In this document: positions 34,984-47,400 of the stretch, piece after piece
How positions within the stretch are numbered: position 1 is the stretch's first letter
Layout of the letters: every line of letters begins with the position of its first letter
Assembly (NCBI GenBank): GCA_964017045.1
Contig: OZ024806.1
Coordinates: 9,506,488 to 9,570,487, forward strand
Length of the DNA stretch: 64,000 bases
Direction of reading: 5' to 3'
Source: Omphiscola glabra
Lineage: Eukaryota; Mollusca; Gastropoda; Lymnaeidae
Made by a program: the position numbers and the translations under genes
Notes under the pieces: model-generated
The model's input: the letters and a program-made list of their open reading frames with translations, nothing else
Told to the model about the DNA's origin: nothing
Databases searched by the model: none

Positions 34984-35555
34984 GCTTCTGAATTGACTCG
35001 TGGATGGCGTCCCAATTTACTACTTCCATTCCGGCTCAATAATGAGTTCAATAGCGCGGAAAATATAAGTCCCGATAACTAAGCTAAATGATTTTTTTTT
35101 TTTTTTTTACAAAACGCAACTGCGTTTGGCGCTTAATATTTTCTTTTCGAAAAATGAAATCATCTCATTTTAAGTATGGTATAAAAAAATATTCGTTTTA
35201 AAAGTGGTTGGAACATCAGATTATTAATATAGTCCATGGGGCGTGAAATGAAAAGCGTGCAATGGCGTATCATGGGGGGAAGGGGTGTAGGAAAAATTGG
35301 GATTCTAAAATGTGCGTGACTTGAGCTAATAAAGTAACTTTAGTAGATGGGAAGTTCACGCATTGCTGCCGCCAATGTTTGGCGGGCTTTATCTAGTAGA
35401 TGGGAAGTTCACGCATTGCTGCCGCCAATGTTTGGCGGGCTTTATCTAGTAGATGGGAAGTTCACGCATTGCTGCCGCCAATGTTTGGCGGGCTTTATCT
35501 AGTAGATGGGAAGTTCACGCATTGCTGCCGCCAATGTTTGGCGGGCTATGTCTAG
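34984..35555. repeat. Interspersed element, copy B, with amplified 53-bp end
   Basis: Same block order as 19966-20302, interrupted at about 35205-35335 by sequence similar to 1470-1605. The terminal block TAGTAGATGGGAAGTTCACG is repeated four times at 53-bp spacing (35341-35552); copy A has it once. Confidence 0.82.
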
Positions 35556-36262
35556 TAATAATAATAAAACAACGGAGAGTCGTTGATAAATGCGATTGGA
35601 ATATTTATTAGCTTCAAACTATTTACACATATATCAATTGATTGAATACATCAAAATATTAAATACCGTCTATAATGAAAATAATCAAATGGCTCCGTTA
35701 TGATAATCTGGAAAAATTGAAAAAAAAAATTGATAACTTTACTAATGATACTGCTCAAAATACATCTATTACAAATCAAATATATGTTTTTATTCTTTCT
35801 CTCCTTGTTTTAAAAAAAATACAAATACAATCAAAAACTATGTTTACTGTAAATAACTTAATCTATTATCTATGTATAAAAAATAATTTGATACTCACTA
35901 AAAATGGCCTCAGGATTCTCTTAAGAAATTGAAAATGCTAACAATTGCACATTTACGGGAGTTTTTTAAATATATTTTTTTGTTTGCTTGGTTTTATTTA
36001 AAGATTTTGTTTTTAGTCTTTTCAGTCAACAAATAACAAACAAAAAAATCAATCCACAAAATTAACCAAATGAATGTTTTTAAATACATGATATCGAATA
36101 AATGATCAATAAATAAATAAAGATTGCAGGTCCAAAAAAAAAAATAATAATTAAGGAATGAACTGAGTTAAAAAGCTGAACACAAAACAAAACATTGATC
36201 AATTTTACAGGACACAGAATTACTTTGTTCAAGACACCGAACACAACTACATACCTTAAAAA
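35556..36262. other. AT-rich intergenic sequence
   Basis: No coding signal or repeat structure recognised. Confidence 0.5.
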
Positions 36263-36439
36263 CAGCACTTCTCAACCTTATTAATGCCGCGACCCTTTAA
36301 TACATTTCCTCATGTTGTGGCGAACCCCAGCCGTGAAATTGTTTTTGTTTCCATTTCATAACTGTAGAGTATATGTGTCTTCAGATGGTCTAAGGCGACC
36401 TCTGGTAAAGGGTCGCGGCCCACAGGTTGAGAACCGCTG
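36263..36439. mobile_element. SPIN-like hAT MITE, copy 2
   Basis: Ends CAGCACTTCTCAACCTT and CACAGGTTGAGAACCGCTG are inverted repeats. The interior has AATGCCGCGACCCTTTAATA, TTCCTCATGTTGTGGCGA, TTCATAACTGTA and GATGGTCTAAGGCGACC in SPIN order. CCTTAAAA flanks both sides (36254-36261 and 36440-36447), with one extra A on the left, fitting a hAT 8-bp duplication. Confidence 0.88.
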
Positions 36440-36499
36440 CCTTAAAAGATATTATTTGTATCATAGTTTTAACTTGATAACAAACAAACAGTTGTTTTT

Positions 36500-39400
36500 T
36501 TAGTCATGGGCAATAAACGCTAGGAAAATAAGGATGAACTTTTTAAAGTCTAAGTCAATTAAGGGGGGGGGGGTGGACGGTTGCTTTGCATGACCAAGCG
36601 AGCTAAATCAAGCTGCCCCACCAGACGCTGGTATTATTTTTAGAAGGGGGGAAAATCGTTATAACAATGTCTTGTATTTTTTGGGAGGAACAAAAATGAA
36701 GTGGATTATGATATCATGAAATAGAAGACTAAAAAAATGTCTAAGACATGAGACTAGATTCAGCCCCCAAAAGTATTGGTTTATCTTGCCTTGTGAAAGA
36801 TTTAAAAAAAAAAGAAAAATATAAAGACTAACCCAATGTGCTAATTTCGAATGTCCACTGTTTTATACCTTTAACATGAGTTGTGAAATGATGGACTTAA
36901 GATTCCATCAATTCAAGACAGACGAACTCAGATGGATCCCCATTGGTCTAATTAAAGATGTATAAACCCTTTGACCAATCAGAGCAGGCTACAAAATCTT
37001 AAAAATCATTAAAAATAGAAACAACAAAACCAGCAAGAAACAAACCCAAAAACAATTTTTAGCTTCTTACTTAAGGTCAAATTCAAATCTCTTCAACAAG
37101 CACATGTTACTAAGTCACTGTGTCGTATTGCTCACAGGGTCGCATGTTAGACTGTAATGTAAGAGTTTATAGGCTGTTATGAGGCTATTAGTAATACCAG
37201 GCCTTGGTAGATAAATTAACTTTTTATAAAATGTACATGTCTTCTTCAGGTTTTTAAAATATTTTTTTATTATTTTTAAATAAAAGAATTTGTGGTCCCC
37301 AATTTACGTCATTTCAATATGAGGAGACCAATTGCAAAACTTGCAAAGTCACTTTTTTTAAAAAATGAGTTATCTATCTTGGCTGGTTAATTAAGTGTCA
37401 ATCTACAGAATTTAATGATTAAAAACCTTTATGTAAGTCTAAAATTCACAATTTAAAAACATTTAAATGCTACTTTCGCTATATAAATTAATTTTAAAAA
37501 AACTAATTTTTCTCTAAACCAAAAAAGAAGTTACTTAGCAGGGTTTGCAATTGGACTCCTCTTATAGAATGACAAGGAATACATTTGAACACTCATGAAC
37601 TGATGCAAAATAAAGTGGGGGGAAATAAACCAATGGTAGCATTACACTGAATTCATATTTTGCTGGAAGGTTTTTAAGTGTGTGCAAACCTTGAAATCAC
37701 ATTGATGAAGACTAAAGGAGTTAACAAAAAAACAAACAAAAAATACAGCAATGAGACAATTCTGCACAGCTCTTCAAACAATTGATGTCAGCTGGAGCAA
37801 ATGAATTTTATTTTATTTTTTAATTTTAAGTTTCTACCAAAAATACCACCAAAAAAATATAATTTAATCAAATTATCATCTTAGGAACCTATAATATTAA
37901 AAGAGAACAAAAAACAAGTCAACACATCACACATAAAAATAACATTATCTCAGAAACCTGTGTTATTATTTATTTTTTTTAAAAACAAAGTCATATTGAC
38001 CACTACTTTACAATTATCAGACATCTGGACTCCTCCACTCTCCAACTCTTAAATAACAAGCCCCAGGTGGGAAGCATTATGTTTTGAACAAATCTTATTT
38101 TCAAAATGCTTACGAATGCTGCCAAAAATAAAAACAGGGAAGTTACTAAATTAATGTCAATCCTTATGATATGACCACACTTATTAACCTTTCATTTTTA
38201 TCATTATCGGTGCGAATATACTCGCAGGTACAATGCTCTAGGGCAGGGGTCGGGAACTCTGAAGTTTTCTCATCTGGCTCCGGGATACTTAAATATTTTT
38301 CCACCTAAATGGTTTTATTTTTAAACTTGTCAATTAAATTTAAATTTAGTTAGACATTATGGCTGCTTCTGCAATGATACAGCCAAAATAATCATAAGCG
38401 GCCTCTGCTAAATTTAACATAATAATTGTCAATCAGAAAATTTACACTTTTTATTTTAAAACTCTAACATATTGGTCTTTTTTTCCCCATGATGCTCTTC
38501 AATATTTTTTAAACAAGGTAGAAAATATAATATTTTTGCACTTTTCCATGAAAAGATTCCCAACCCCTGGACTGTGGCATTTCTTTGGAAAATGAAGAAA
38601 TTATTTGTTAATGAATAGCTCCAGGACACAGCTAAGATTGTAAGAGAATGAAACAAACAAAAAATATGGGGATAAAAAGTATTCAGTTCAGACTATGACA
38701 AAAACATAAATTATATTCAATGGAGACTACTTGCAGAAAATTGTGTTCCCATTGTGATGTATCCTGAGCAAACTGGTGGTGCAAACAAAAAATAATTCAC
38801 AAGCACTGCATGGAACTACAATATCCTTACAATTTTTCAACTTGGTATGACATCAATGTGATTGTGTACAGATTGAAAGGAACAAGAATGTTACATTAGA
38901 AGATATCATGCAAACTGAAATCACGATGAACAAAAATGCACTTTTTGTTATTGTAGGACACCAAAGATGAATTTAGACAACTCAGTAACAAAATTACATA
39001 GCAGCAAATTTGTAAAAAAAAAACCCAAAAAATTATTATTCATGATTTAAAAAAGAAAAAAAAAACTACAATTTTTTTGGAACATTTTGAAATAAATTTT
39101 GAAAAAAAAAACCTGGCCATCTTCAACTTACATTAATTGCACAAAAGTGTTGATCGGCTGGTGGTCTTTGGGATTTTCTCTCTCCAGGGGAGCAGAATGA
39201 TTCACTTAATGTGCATACAGTTCAAACATCCAACTGATTTTTGACTAATAGCAAAGCATGCTGGGACTAAAGGCATCTGCTAATTTGCAGATCAAAAGAT
39301 AATAGGAGAAAAAAAATTGTAATGATCAATCACATTATACGAAGAGTGGCCTATGACTTTGACATAGGGTATATTACCTTAATAGCCTGCACAAAATGCC

Positions 39401-41312
39401 ATAATTAAAATTCAGTGCTTTCAATGACATATTACTGACATGTATCCTTCATTTACAGCTTTAAAAAAAAAACAAAGAAAACAGACCAACACGATAAACA
39501 ATGTTTACTACATTACCAGCTCCTGTTGTTTCCTCAACATCATCTAATTAGAGCTACAGCTAATTTCATGAGACGACCCTAATCTACTACCACAAGCAGT
39601 TCAATACTCCTTACAGCACATGTTATCTGCACAAGCATTGGAGATCCTGAAACCTCCAAACAATGAGGACATGAGCGACTAATTTGGAGGGGGGACTTGA
39701 TAACGCAATAACTTTTCCCATTATAACGTGCTTTATTTTACCCTATAAACCATCAGCTACAGAATCTCCAAAGAGCTGGAAACATCGTTGAAATTTGGGG
39801 GGAAAAAGTGGCGCAGCGAACAGAAAAATTTCACATTTCAGCCGACACCGCTTAGTTTAGCCCACGCAAGCGTTATGGTACCCCTTTGCCTTTGACCTGC
39901 CTCTGTTGAAAAAAATTAATCTCTTATAACTGCTGTAACAGATCTGCCACTACTAATTGGCTGTAGCAAAAGCTGGGGTAACCTAGCCCGAGACAATGAA
40001 AGGGTGGGTCCACATTGAATACCTCAAGAGGTGAGACTGTGCAGTTCATGCCCAGGAGAGGGACGCATTATATCTTTTTATAGAAAAATAACTACCCAAA
40101 ACTCCCTATGTGGACGTCTGCTTGTACATCGGATGGTAACACTTACAAAAAAATGCAGCCAATTCCTTTAGCACTCAAAGCATGGAGCATTATAACAAAA
40201 ATTAAAATAATTATGTACAACAGCCTATCAGGCAACAAAGAAATCTCCTTAGTGCAGGTTTGAAAAATGGCAAAAATACCCCCTCATCATTGTCGTTGCA
40301 GGGTGCAGTTTGGGGCCAAGTTTGTAGTTTTGTGGAATTTGAGAAAAATCCACTTTGTTAGGGTTTGGGAGAGAGACGCAGATTCTACGAGAAAGAGTAA
40401 ATACATTTGGAACTGTTACTAGTTTATTTTGTTTAAAAACTCTTTGTCTGTGTGTGAACCTCTATAAATTATGTGAAACTATGAGGGGCGGGGGGTATTT
40501 TCTTCTACAAAAGACACATCTAGTCTGACCTCCCCAGAGTGAATGAAAAAAAAAATTAACCCTTGCCACCAACTCCTAGTGGAAAGCTGCAGTTGGGGGG
40601 GTGGTGGGAGGGGAGGGGGGGGAAGGGAGGGGGGTGTTTAGGCGGCTGGTCTACGTTTAATTACACTAAATCCATTATTTCAGCACTTGTGGGTGGTGTC
40701 GGATTGTTAAAAAAATCTAAATTGGCACTAAATAGGTTTTGGAACAAAGTTAAGAACGCTAATTAGAACATTTGAACTGAGTGACATCCGACAGATTTTG
40801 ATTTCCTTAATTGACATCAGTAATTGTAAATATAAATCCATTTGAACATTCTACAATCTTATTGACAGTTCTCCTGGCAAGCACAGTAAAAAAAAATTGG
40901 CTTTCAACTAGAACACATACAATTACAGAAGTTACAGAAATTACAAGGTTTTTTTAAAGAGAGATAAAATACACATGCATACATTTGATGCTTCTTTTAG
41001 ACTGAGTAGTTAATAACCTTACAGAAACAACATTGTTTGTCCTGTGTTAATGTCCATCATATACATAGTTCTTTTCCCAAAAAATGACACAATGAGAATA
41101 AAGCATTTTCTTTTTGTTAAAAAAAAATAATAAATTAGCAAGTCTTACATAGATGAAGAGTTAAACGAGTAACAGAACATCGTCCCCCGAGTACAGCTAA
41201 TGCAACAAAAAAAGTAGGCCCCCAGTTGGATACAGAACAAAAAGGAAAAGTAACTTGTCAAAGCAGGACTTGAGAACGGAGCAGGTTTTTCAAAAGTCCC
41301 CGAAATGCTCAT
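36500..41312 (-). other. Region after TPD52 stop: possible long 3' UTR
   Basis: AT-rich sequence of about 4.8 kb with no tandem arrays, unlike almost every other stretch of this size here. It holds one hAT-like element (38244-38569). Several AATAAA hexamers occur on the minus strand, for example at 40433-40438. A long 3' UTR is plausible but not provable. No coding signal was found. Confidence 0.3.
38244..38569. mobile_element. hAT-like element
   Basis: CAGGGGTCGGGAAC at the left and GATTCCCAACCCCTG at the right form imperfect inverted repeats typical of hAT ends. The flanking 8-mers do not match well, so it is an old copy. Confidence 0.65.
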
Positions 41313-41456
41313 CTAGAGGGGGACTTTTTCGTCCGCCAGGTCGACTTTTGTGGCATCGTCAGCGGCCTCTGGCGTCGACACCAGGTCATCACTAGAGTGA
41401 GCATCACGGAAAGCCTCGTCTATTTCACCTGAGGAACGACTACCTGTGACTTTGGC
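41313..41456 (-). CDS. TPD52: TPD52 exon 8 (C-terminus and stop)
   Basis: The acceptor is TTCCACAG; 47 codons starting AKVTGSRSSGEIDEAF and ending VPL, then TAG. The tail is acidic and Ser/Asp-rich, as usual in the family. The stop is followed on this strand by long AT-rich sequence. Confidence 0.88.
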   Translation of the reverse strand, partial: AKVTGSRSSGEIDEAFRDAHSSDDLVSTPEAADDATKVDLADEKVPL

Positions 41457-44400
41457 CTGTGGAATGTAAAGAGCAGATTGGAATTGACGAGTAACCAATG
41501 GCGGAGACAATTTATTCACCACTGCTGCCATTTCTAATAACCTGCATACAAATCTAGAGGGGGGAAAAAAAGACAACCAGGATATTTTTCTATTCAAAGA
41601 TAAACAGCCGAAATGTCAGCGTCCCCAAACGTCATGCCACCTCCAACAATGTGTCACCAAGTCCCGCCCCATCCCCATATTTATAACTGCCATAACACGA
41701 CATGTCTCAAATCAAATAAAAAATACCATGACTGTAGTGCCTACTGAATGCAATACGGCACTCTGATGCTGTGGGAGCTTTTTTTTAAAAATCAGGTGTC
41801 TTATGAAATAGGTATTTTTTTAAAAATCAGGTGTCTTATGAAATAGGTATTTTTTTAAAAATCAGGTGTCTTATGAAATAGGTATTTTTTTAAAAATCAG
41901 GTGTCTTATGAAATAGGTATTTTTTTAAAAATCAGGTGTCTTATGAAATAGGTATTTTTTTAAAAATCAGGTGTCTTATGAAATAGGTATTTTTTTAAAA
42001 AGTGCATTGAAAAACTTTAATGTGGCATACTTATTGTGGTATACCTTATGTAGCATACTTAATGTAACATACTTATTGTGGCATACTTATTGTGGCATAC
42101 TTATTGTGGTATACTTATAGTGGCATACTTAATGTGGCATACTTATTGTGGCATACTTATTGTGGTATACTTGTGGTATACTTAATGGCTTACTTTTTGT
42201 GGCATACTTAATGTGGCATACTTATTGTGGTATACCTTATGTAGCATACTTAATGTAACATACTTATTGTGGCATACTTATTGTGGCATACTTATTGTGG
42301 TATACTTAATGGCTTACTTTTTGTGGCATACTTAATGTGGCATACTTATTGTGGTATACCATATGTAGCATACTTAATGTAACATACTTATTGTGGTATA
42401 CTTATTGTGGCATACTTATAGTGGCATACTTAATGTGGGCATACGTATTGTGGCATACTTATTCTAGTTAAAGCAACATTATTTTCCACCCCTGGCATAA
42501 AATCTAAAAAATCCAGATTTATCAAAAGCCAAGCCACACCTCCTCACACTAAGTCAGGCTTATTCACTTCCTGCATTGCATGTGATGCCCAGCTCCCAGA
42601 GAGTCAAGCATCTACATCAGCGGTTCCCAACTTGAGCTCTGCTGAGCCCTCGTCAGCTCACAATTCTCAGGGTCCTCTGTCCCCTCTTCCGTGGAAACAC
42701 CCTAAGCTATTAATTTCTAAGACACACAGTAGGTCTTGTGGGGTTTCCCCCACAGAAACTGATTCCAGTTTTTTCTGAGGGGGGGGGGGGGGGTTTGGGT
42801 TTCCCCCACAGAAACTGATTCCAAAAAAAAAAAAACAGGCTCCACGAGTCAAAATCTTTTGTGATCCACTGACCTACATCATACCCTACCATGCTGGAGA
42901 CAACCATCTCTCTCTACTGATTGATTAATACAAGGAGGCTTAACGCTGCCGGTCGTCACACTACCTGCATTTGCTTCTCCCACTGATTTAATAAATGTGC
43001 CGGAGTTGACAACTAAATGGGCCCCCCTCCAAAAAAAAAAAATGCCGTCATCTGACATAATTTATTTTACAAAATCTGCATGGTATTTGTTTATATAGGT
43101 ATTAATTCTTGCAAATTCCTTGCAGAATCTGAGATTTTATATCTGATAGCCACGCTGCCATAAGGACATTCTGTTTAAATACAGACTGATACCACCTAGG
43201 CCTAGGTGACTAGACACAAGTTGACTTCCAACTCAAGTCTTCAATGATTACTCATAAATTAAACATAAAAATAAAGATTTAAAAAACAACGAAAACAAAA
43301 AAACAGTTAACAATCTATTAAAAAATTGTGGGGTTTTTTTGGAGACCCAAAACAAACAACACTAGCTAACACATAAAAAGACTTAAACTAAGTTAAACAC
43401 CAATTAATTGCTTTGGAAACAAAAATAATTTTAAGTGAACAGTTTTGAAAAAAGTGTTGAGAAGATTTTCAAAGGCGTGTGGATGCCTATAATAAATACC
43501 ATGTGCCACTTTTTTTTTCTTTTTTTTTTTTTACTACAAACACTTAGTCATAAAAAAATCTGTGTCTTTGCAACACACACTTATCCTAATTTCAGTGAGA
43601 AGGAAAACACTGAACACTCCCCAACACACTGAGACAAGGGGGACAACACCAAGAATTCAAGAGCTAGCCAAGAGGAGTTCAATCCTGTATGAGATTCAGT
43701 GAGAGGGGTAAAGATCTTGAAATAAATTAATAGGTTATTGATGGAGTTTTGTTAACCTTGCGTTCTGACAGTCGCTGCCAACTATAGGCTTGGACAATAT
43801 GATCCTAACCCTGGGACCTGATACAACGATCCTAAGCCTGGGCCCTGACAGTATGATATTAACATTGGGCCCTGACAGAATGGTCCAAACCCTAGGTCCT
43901 GACAATATTATCATAGCAGAAACCTCCTAACCCTAGATCCTGTCAGTAGGGCACTAACCCATGTGTCCTAACCCTAGATCGTGTCAGAAGGGCAATAACC
44001 CATGTGTCCTAACCCTAGATCCTGTCAGTAGGGCACTAACCCATGTGTCCTAACCCTAGATCGTGTCAGAAGGGCAATAACCCATGAGTCCTAACCCTAG
44101 ATCCAGTCAGCAGGGCACTAACCCATGAGTCCTAACCCTAGATCCTGTCAGTAGGGAACTAACCCATGAGACTATGACCTTACCCTTGCTAGACTATTTT
44201 AAAAGTTTGACTTAATAAAGTTATTCATCTCTATGCAATGTGGCTCATTAACTTTAAAAAGAATATTTTATTATGAAATGATATGCAACAATTAATAAAA
44301 TCAAACATAATGAGATGAGCAAAACAAAGTTGAGTCACAAATTAACATTTCTTTTAGCTAATTCAAAATGGACCCTCCCCCCCCCCCCCCAACCCAAAAA

Positions 44401-47400
44401 TAAAGAAAAAATACATATAATTTTTTTTAAAAAAAAATGCTTATCTGTAAATGAAACAAACCAGCTAAGCAGTAAGCAGGTGTCAAAAGATAATTGTTAA
44501 GAAAGACACACGAAACAAGACACAACAGCTACACACTCACCAGTCTCTCTTTTAAGCCCTCGATGGAACGTGAGGACTAGTTCAAAAAGAAAGAGAAACA
44601 TGATTGGGGCCAACACGATGCAGACGAAAATAGTTATGGTCATCAACAAAGAACAAGACCAAAAAAAAAAATGAAAATCGGAAAATAATTTGTCTGTAAA
44701 TCCTTCAGATCATTTAGGTTTTGAAATAAAATTCCACAAGACATAAATGTCTCTGTAATTTGGTACAGCTTGTTCTTTTCCCAGATTATTAATATGTTTA
44801 GCAATAAAGACTACACAACAAATATTTAAAAAAAAAAAAAAAACAGAAAACCTCAAGATTGAAACCAAGGACAAACTTCAAACAGATCAAAAAAAAAAAA
44901 AATAAATAAAAAAAAATAAAAAAGCAGTAGCAACTAAGTTTTCAAACAACTAAATTAACAAAACATTGTAAGGGCTCAGAGCCAAGAAGATCAACCATGG
45001 TTAAAATGAAATATTACAACCAATCAAAGGAGCAGATAAGAGTAATGAACCAATCAGAAAGGCTAAAACAAATAATGCTCCAGTCGCAAGGGTTAAAATG
45101 AGTAATGAACCAATCAGAAGGGCTAAGGCAACTGAATCACCAATGAGAAGTGATGACATAAAATGCACCAATCTAGGAATGACACAGAATGCAGTTCATT
45201 GGTTTGGATTCCTTTATTTGCAATATTTTAAAGTAAATTACAACAAGCTGATACTCACACTTAGCTAAGCTAGTGGTCTCTAGCCACTTGCTTTAGGTCC
45301 TTAATTTTTGCAGAATGACTAATCTCAAAATAACTGAATCTTGCAGGAAGAAAACTATTTAACAGTAAATGTGGTCCACATACGCACAACTTTAAATTCA
45401 ATCGTTTCCGTTCTAAAGGTGGTTCAAACATACATTGACGGGTTCATATGGAAAGAGCGTGTAAAACAAAACAAACTAAAATAATGATGTTTCCTTCTCT
45501 AAGAATCCACAACTTTAAATAAATATTTCACTGTTTAAGGTGTTCAAGGATAACTTGGCATGTTCATGTGGGGTTTTCGGGCACATCTTTTAGTTCAAGG
45601 GGAATCAGTTAGGCTCAGGAGTAGACCATTGCTGTAACGGATACCAATTTTTCAATCAAACATACTTCAGTCAGAGCTGATGTCTGGGACAATGGCAAGG
45701 TCACATAGAATTACCCAGTTATCTAAAGCCTGACTCAAGTTTTGGAGTGATGTAGATGGTTAAAATAGAGGACTAATGTTACAACTGGATTCTTCGCTAG
45801 TGGATTTAAAGTGCCCTCTTGAATCATGGCCATCAAGTTTCATTGTTGTCTACCAGCTGTGCAATCTCCGGTTAGGAAGTGGGGTATCCACAAAGGTTAG
45901 GGAACCTTACCCAAAAATTAAGGCAGCTACCAAGGGAGCTGTAAGGGGCAGCCCCCCTCCCCCCCCCCCCCCCACAGCTGGTTGTTGGCAGGGCTAACAA
46001 CCAGGCCATGTAAACAAAAAAAATTGAAATAAACGTTATGAAAACCAATCAACAAAATAAAATAAGGAGGATGAACATAGATGAAGAATAAAAACCAATC
46101 AGGAATTGTATGGTCTATATAGGGATCACATGCTGGTAGCTATGCTGGGCTGGACACTTAAAAAGAATGACAGAGGAGTGAAGACGGTGCACCACCAAAA
46201 CCCCATAGGAAAACGGTTCAAAGGCAGACCTAGGCTTAGATGGATGGATGATGTGCAAAAACATCTACAGCAGCAGGGAATCCATGCATGGAAAAGAAAA
46301 GCAGCAGTTAGGATTGAGCCGAAGGAAAAGATGTGGCAGGCCAAAGCTCGCTTCAAAAGGATAGCAAAGAAATCTCCCCCAATAAAGTGCATTAGAGATA
46401 CTTTAAAAAAAAATTAAACCTGAATAATAATAGAATACCCACTGAACTTAACATTGGTAACACCCTGAAGTGGGCCTTAACGCTATAAACCAGTGGTCGG
46501 CAAATCAGTGCTCGCAAGCCAACCTGAGTGCGGCCTCGGCCAGCCGGCCACAAATCGGTTTTGACTCACGAAAAACAAGGCTCTTGAAAATAAACTTGGG
46601 TCTCAAAAAAAAATTTTTTAAGCGTCCCGCTGCTGTTTTTTGCTCTTTTAGCTAATGAGTTTGCCGAACACTTGCCTAAACTATCAAGAGTCCCCGTTGT
46701 AGACTTGGAAAATTATCACATAAATTTCATTGGGCTAAAAGTCTTAAAAACAGGAATGTTAACAAACGTATCCTAAGTGTTGTAGAGCCTTCGGCTGTTT
46801 CTTTCTATATTTAATACATGGAACCAATGTACAAAATTGTGCGTTAAAAAATTCAGCCTAAACAAATTTATTTGTAAAAAAAATATTAACCAGTGGCTTT
46901 TAGAGTGGCTTTTGGCAGGTTTTACAATAGGAATGCAAAAAAAAAAAAACAGAGTAAAACAGATGTTGACAGCGCTTTATGAGTTAAGACAGTAAAGGTA
47001 GATCTAATACATTAAAAAACATTCAATTTTTTTTTGTCAAAGACACAGGTGAAATAATGCATCAAAGAGAAAAAAAAAACAAAGTATTTGTTAGGCATTA
47101 AAAACTGAAGAAAATATATCCAACACACCTTGTAATGTTTTGACATAAAATGAGGTGATTCTGCTTCAAGTTCAAGGGGTAAAAACATAAATAATCTATT
47201 TCTACATAACTGAAAGATGATGAAGCTAAACCTTCCATCAAGAGAACAATCAACTGCTCTGATTGCTACACCACATTCAAGAATTCATGACTCAAAGGTG
47301 GGTCATTCGTTACTACAACAATTACAACAACACCACCACAATCCTCACTCACTTTTGGGGGGAGAGCGCAACACAAAAAAAGAAAAAAAAAACATCACTT

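Noticed and set aside
43785..44170. Interstitial telomere (CCCTAA-like words)
   Set aside because: The period is about 39 bp and the CCTAACCCTAG word occurs once per unit; this is an ordinary minisatellite.
46106..46417. A conserved host gene on the plus strand within TPD52 introns
   Set aside because: The GRPRLRWMDDV motif and lack of flanking exons identify it as the C-terminal piece of a retrotransposon.
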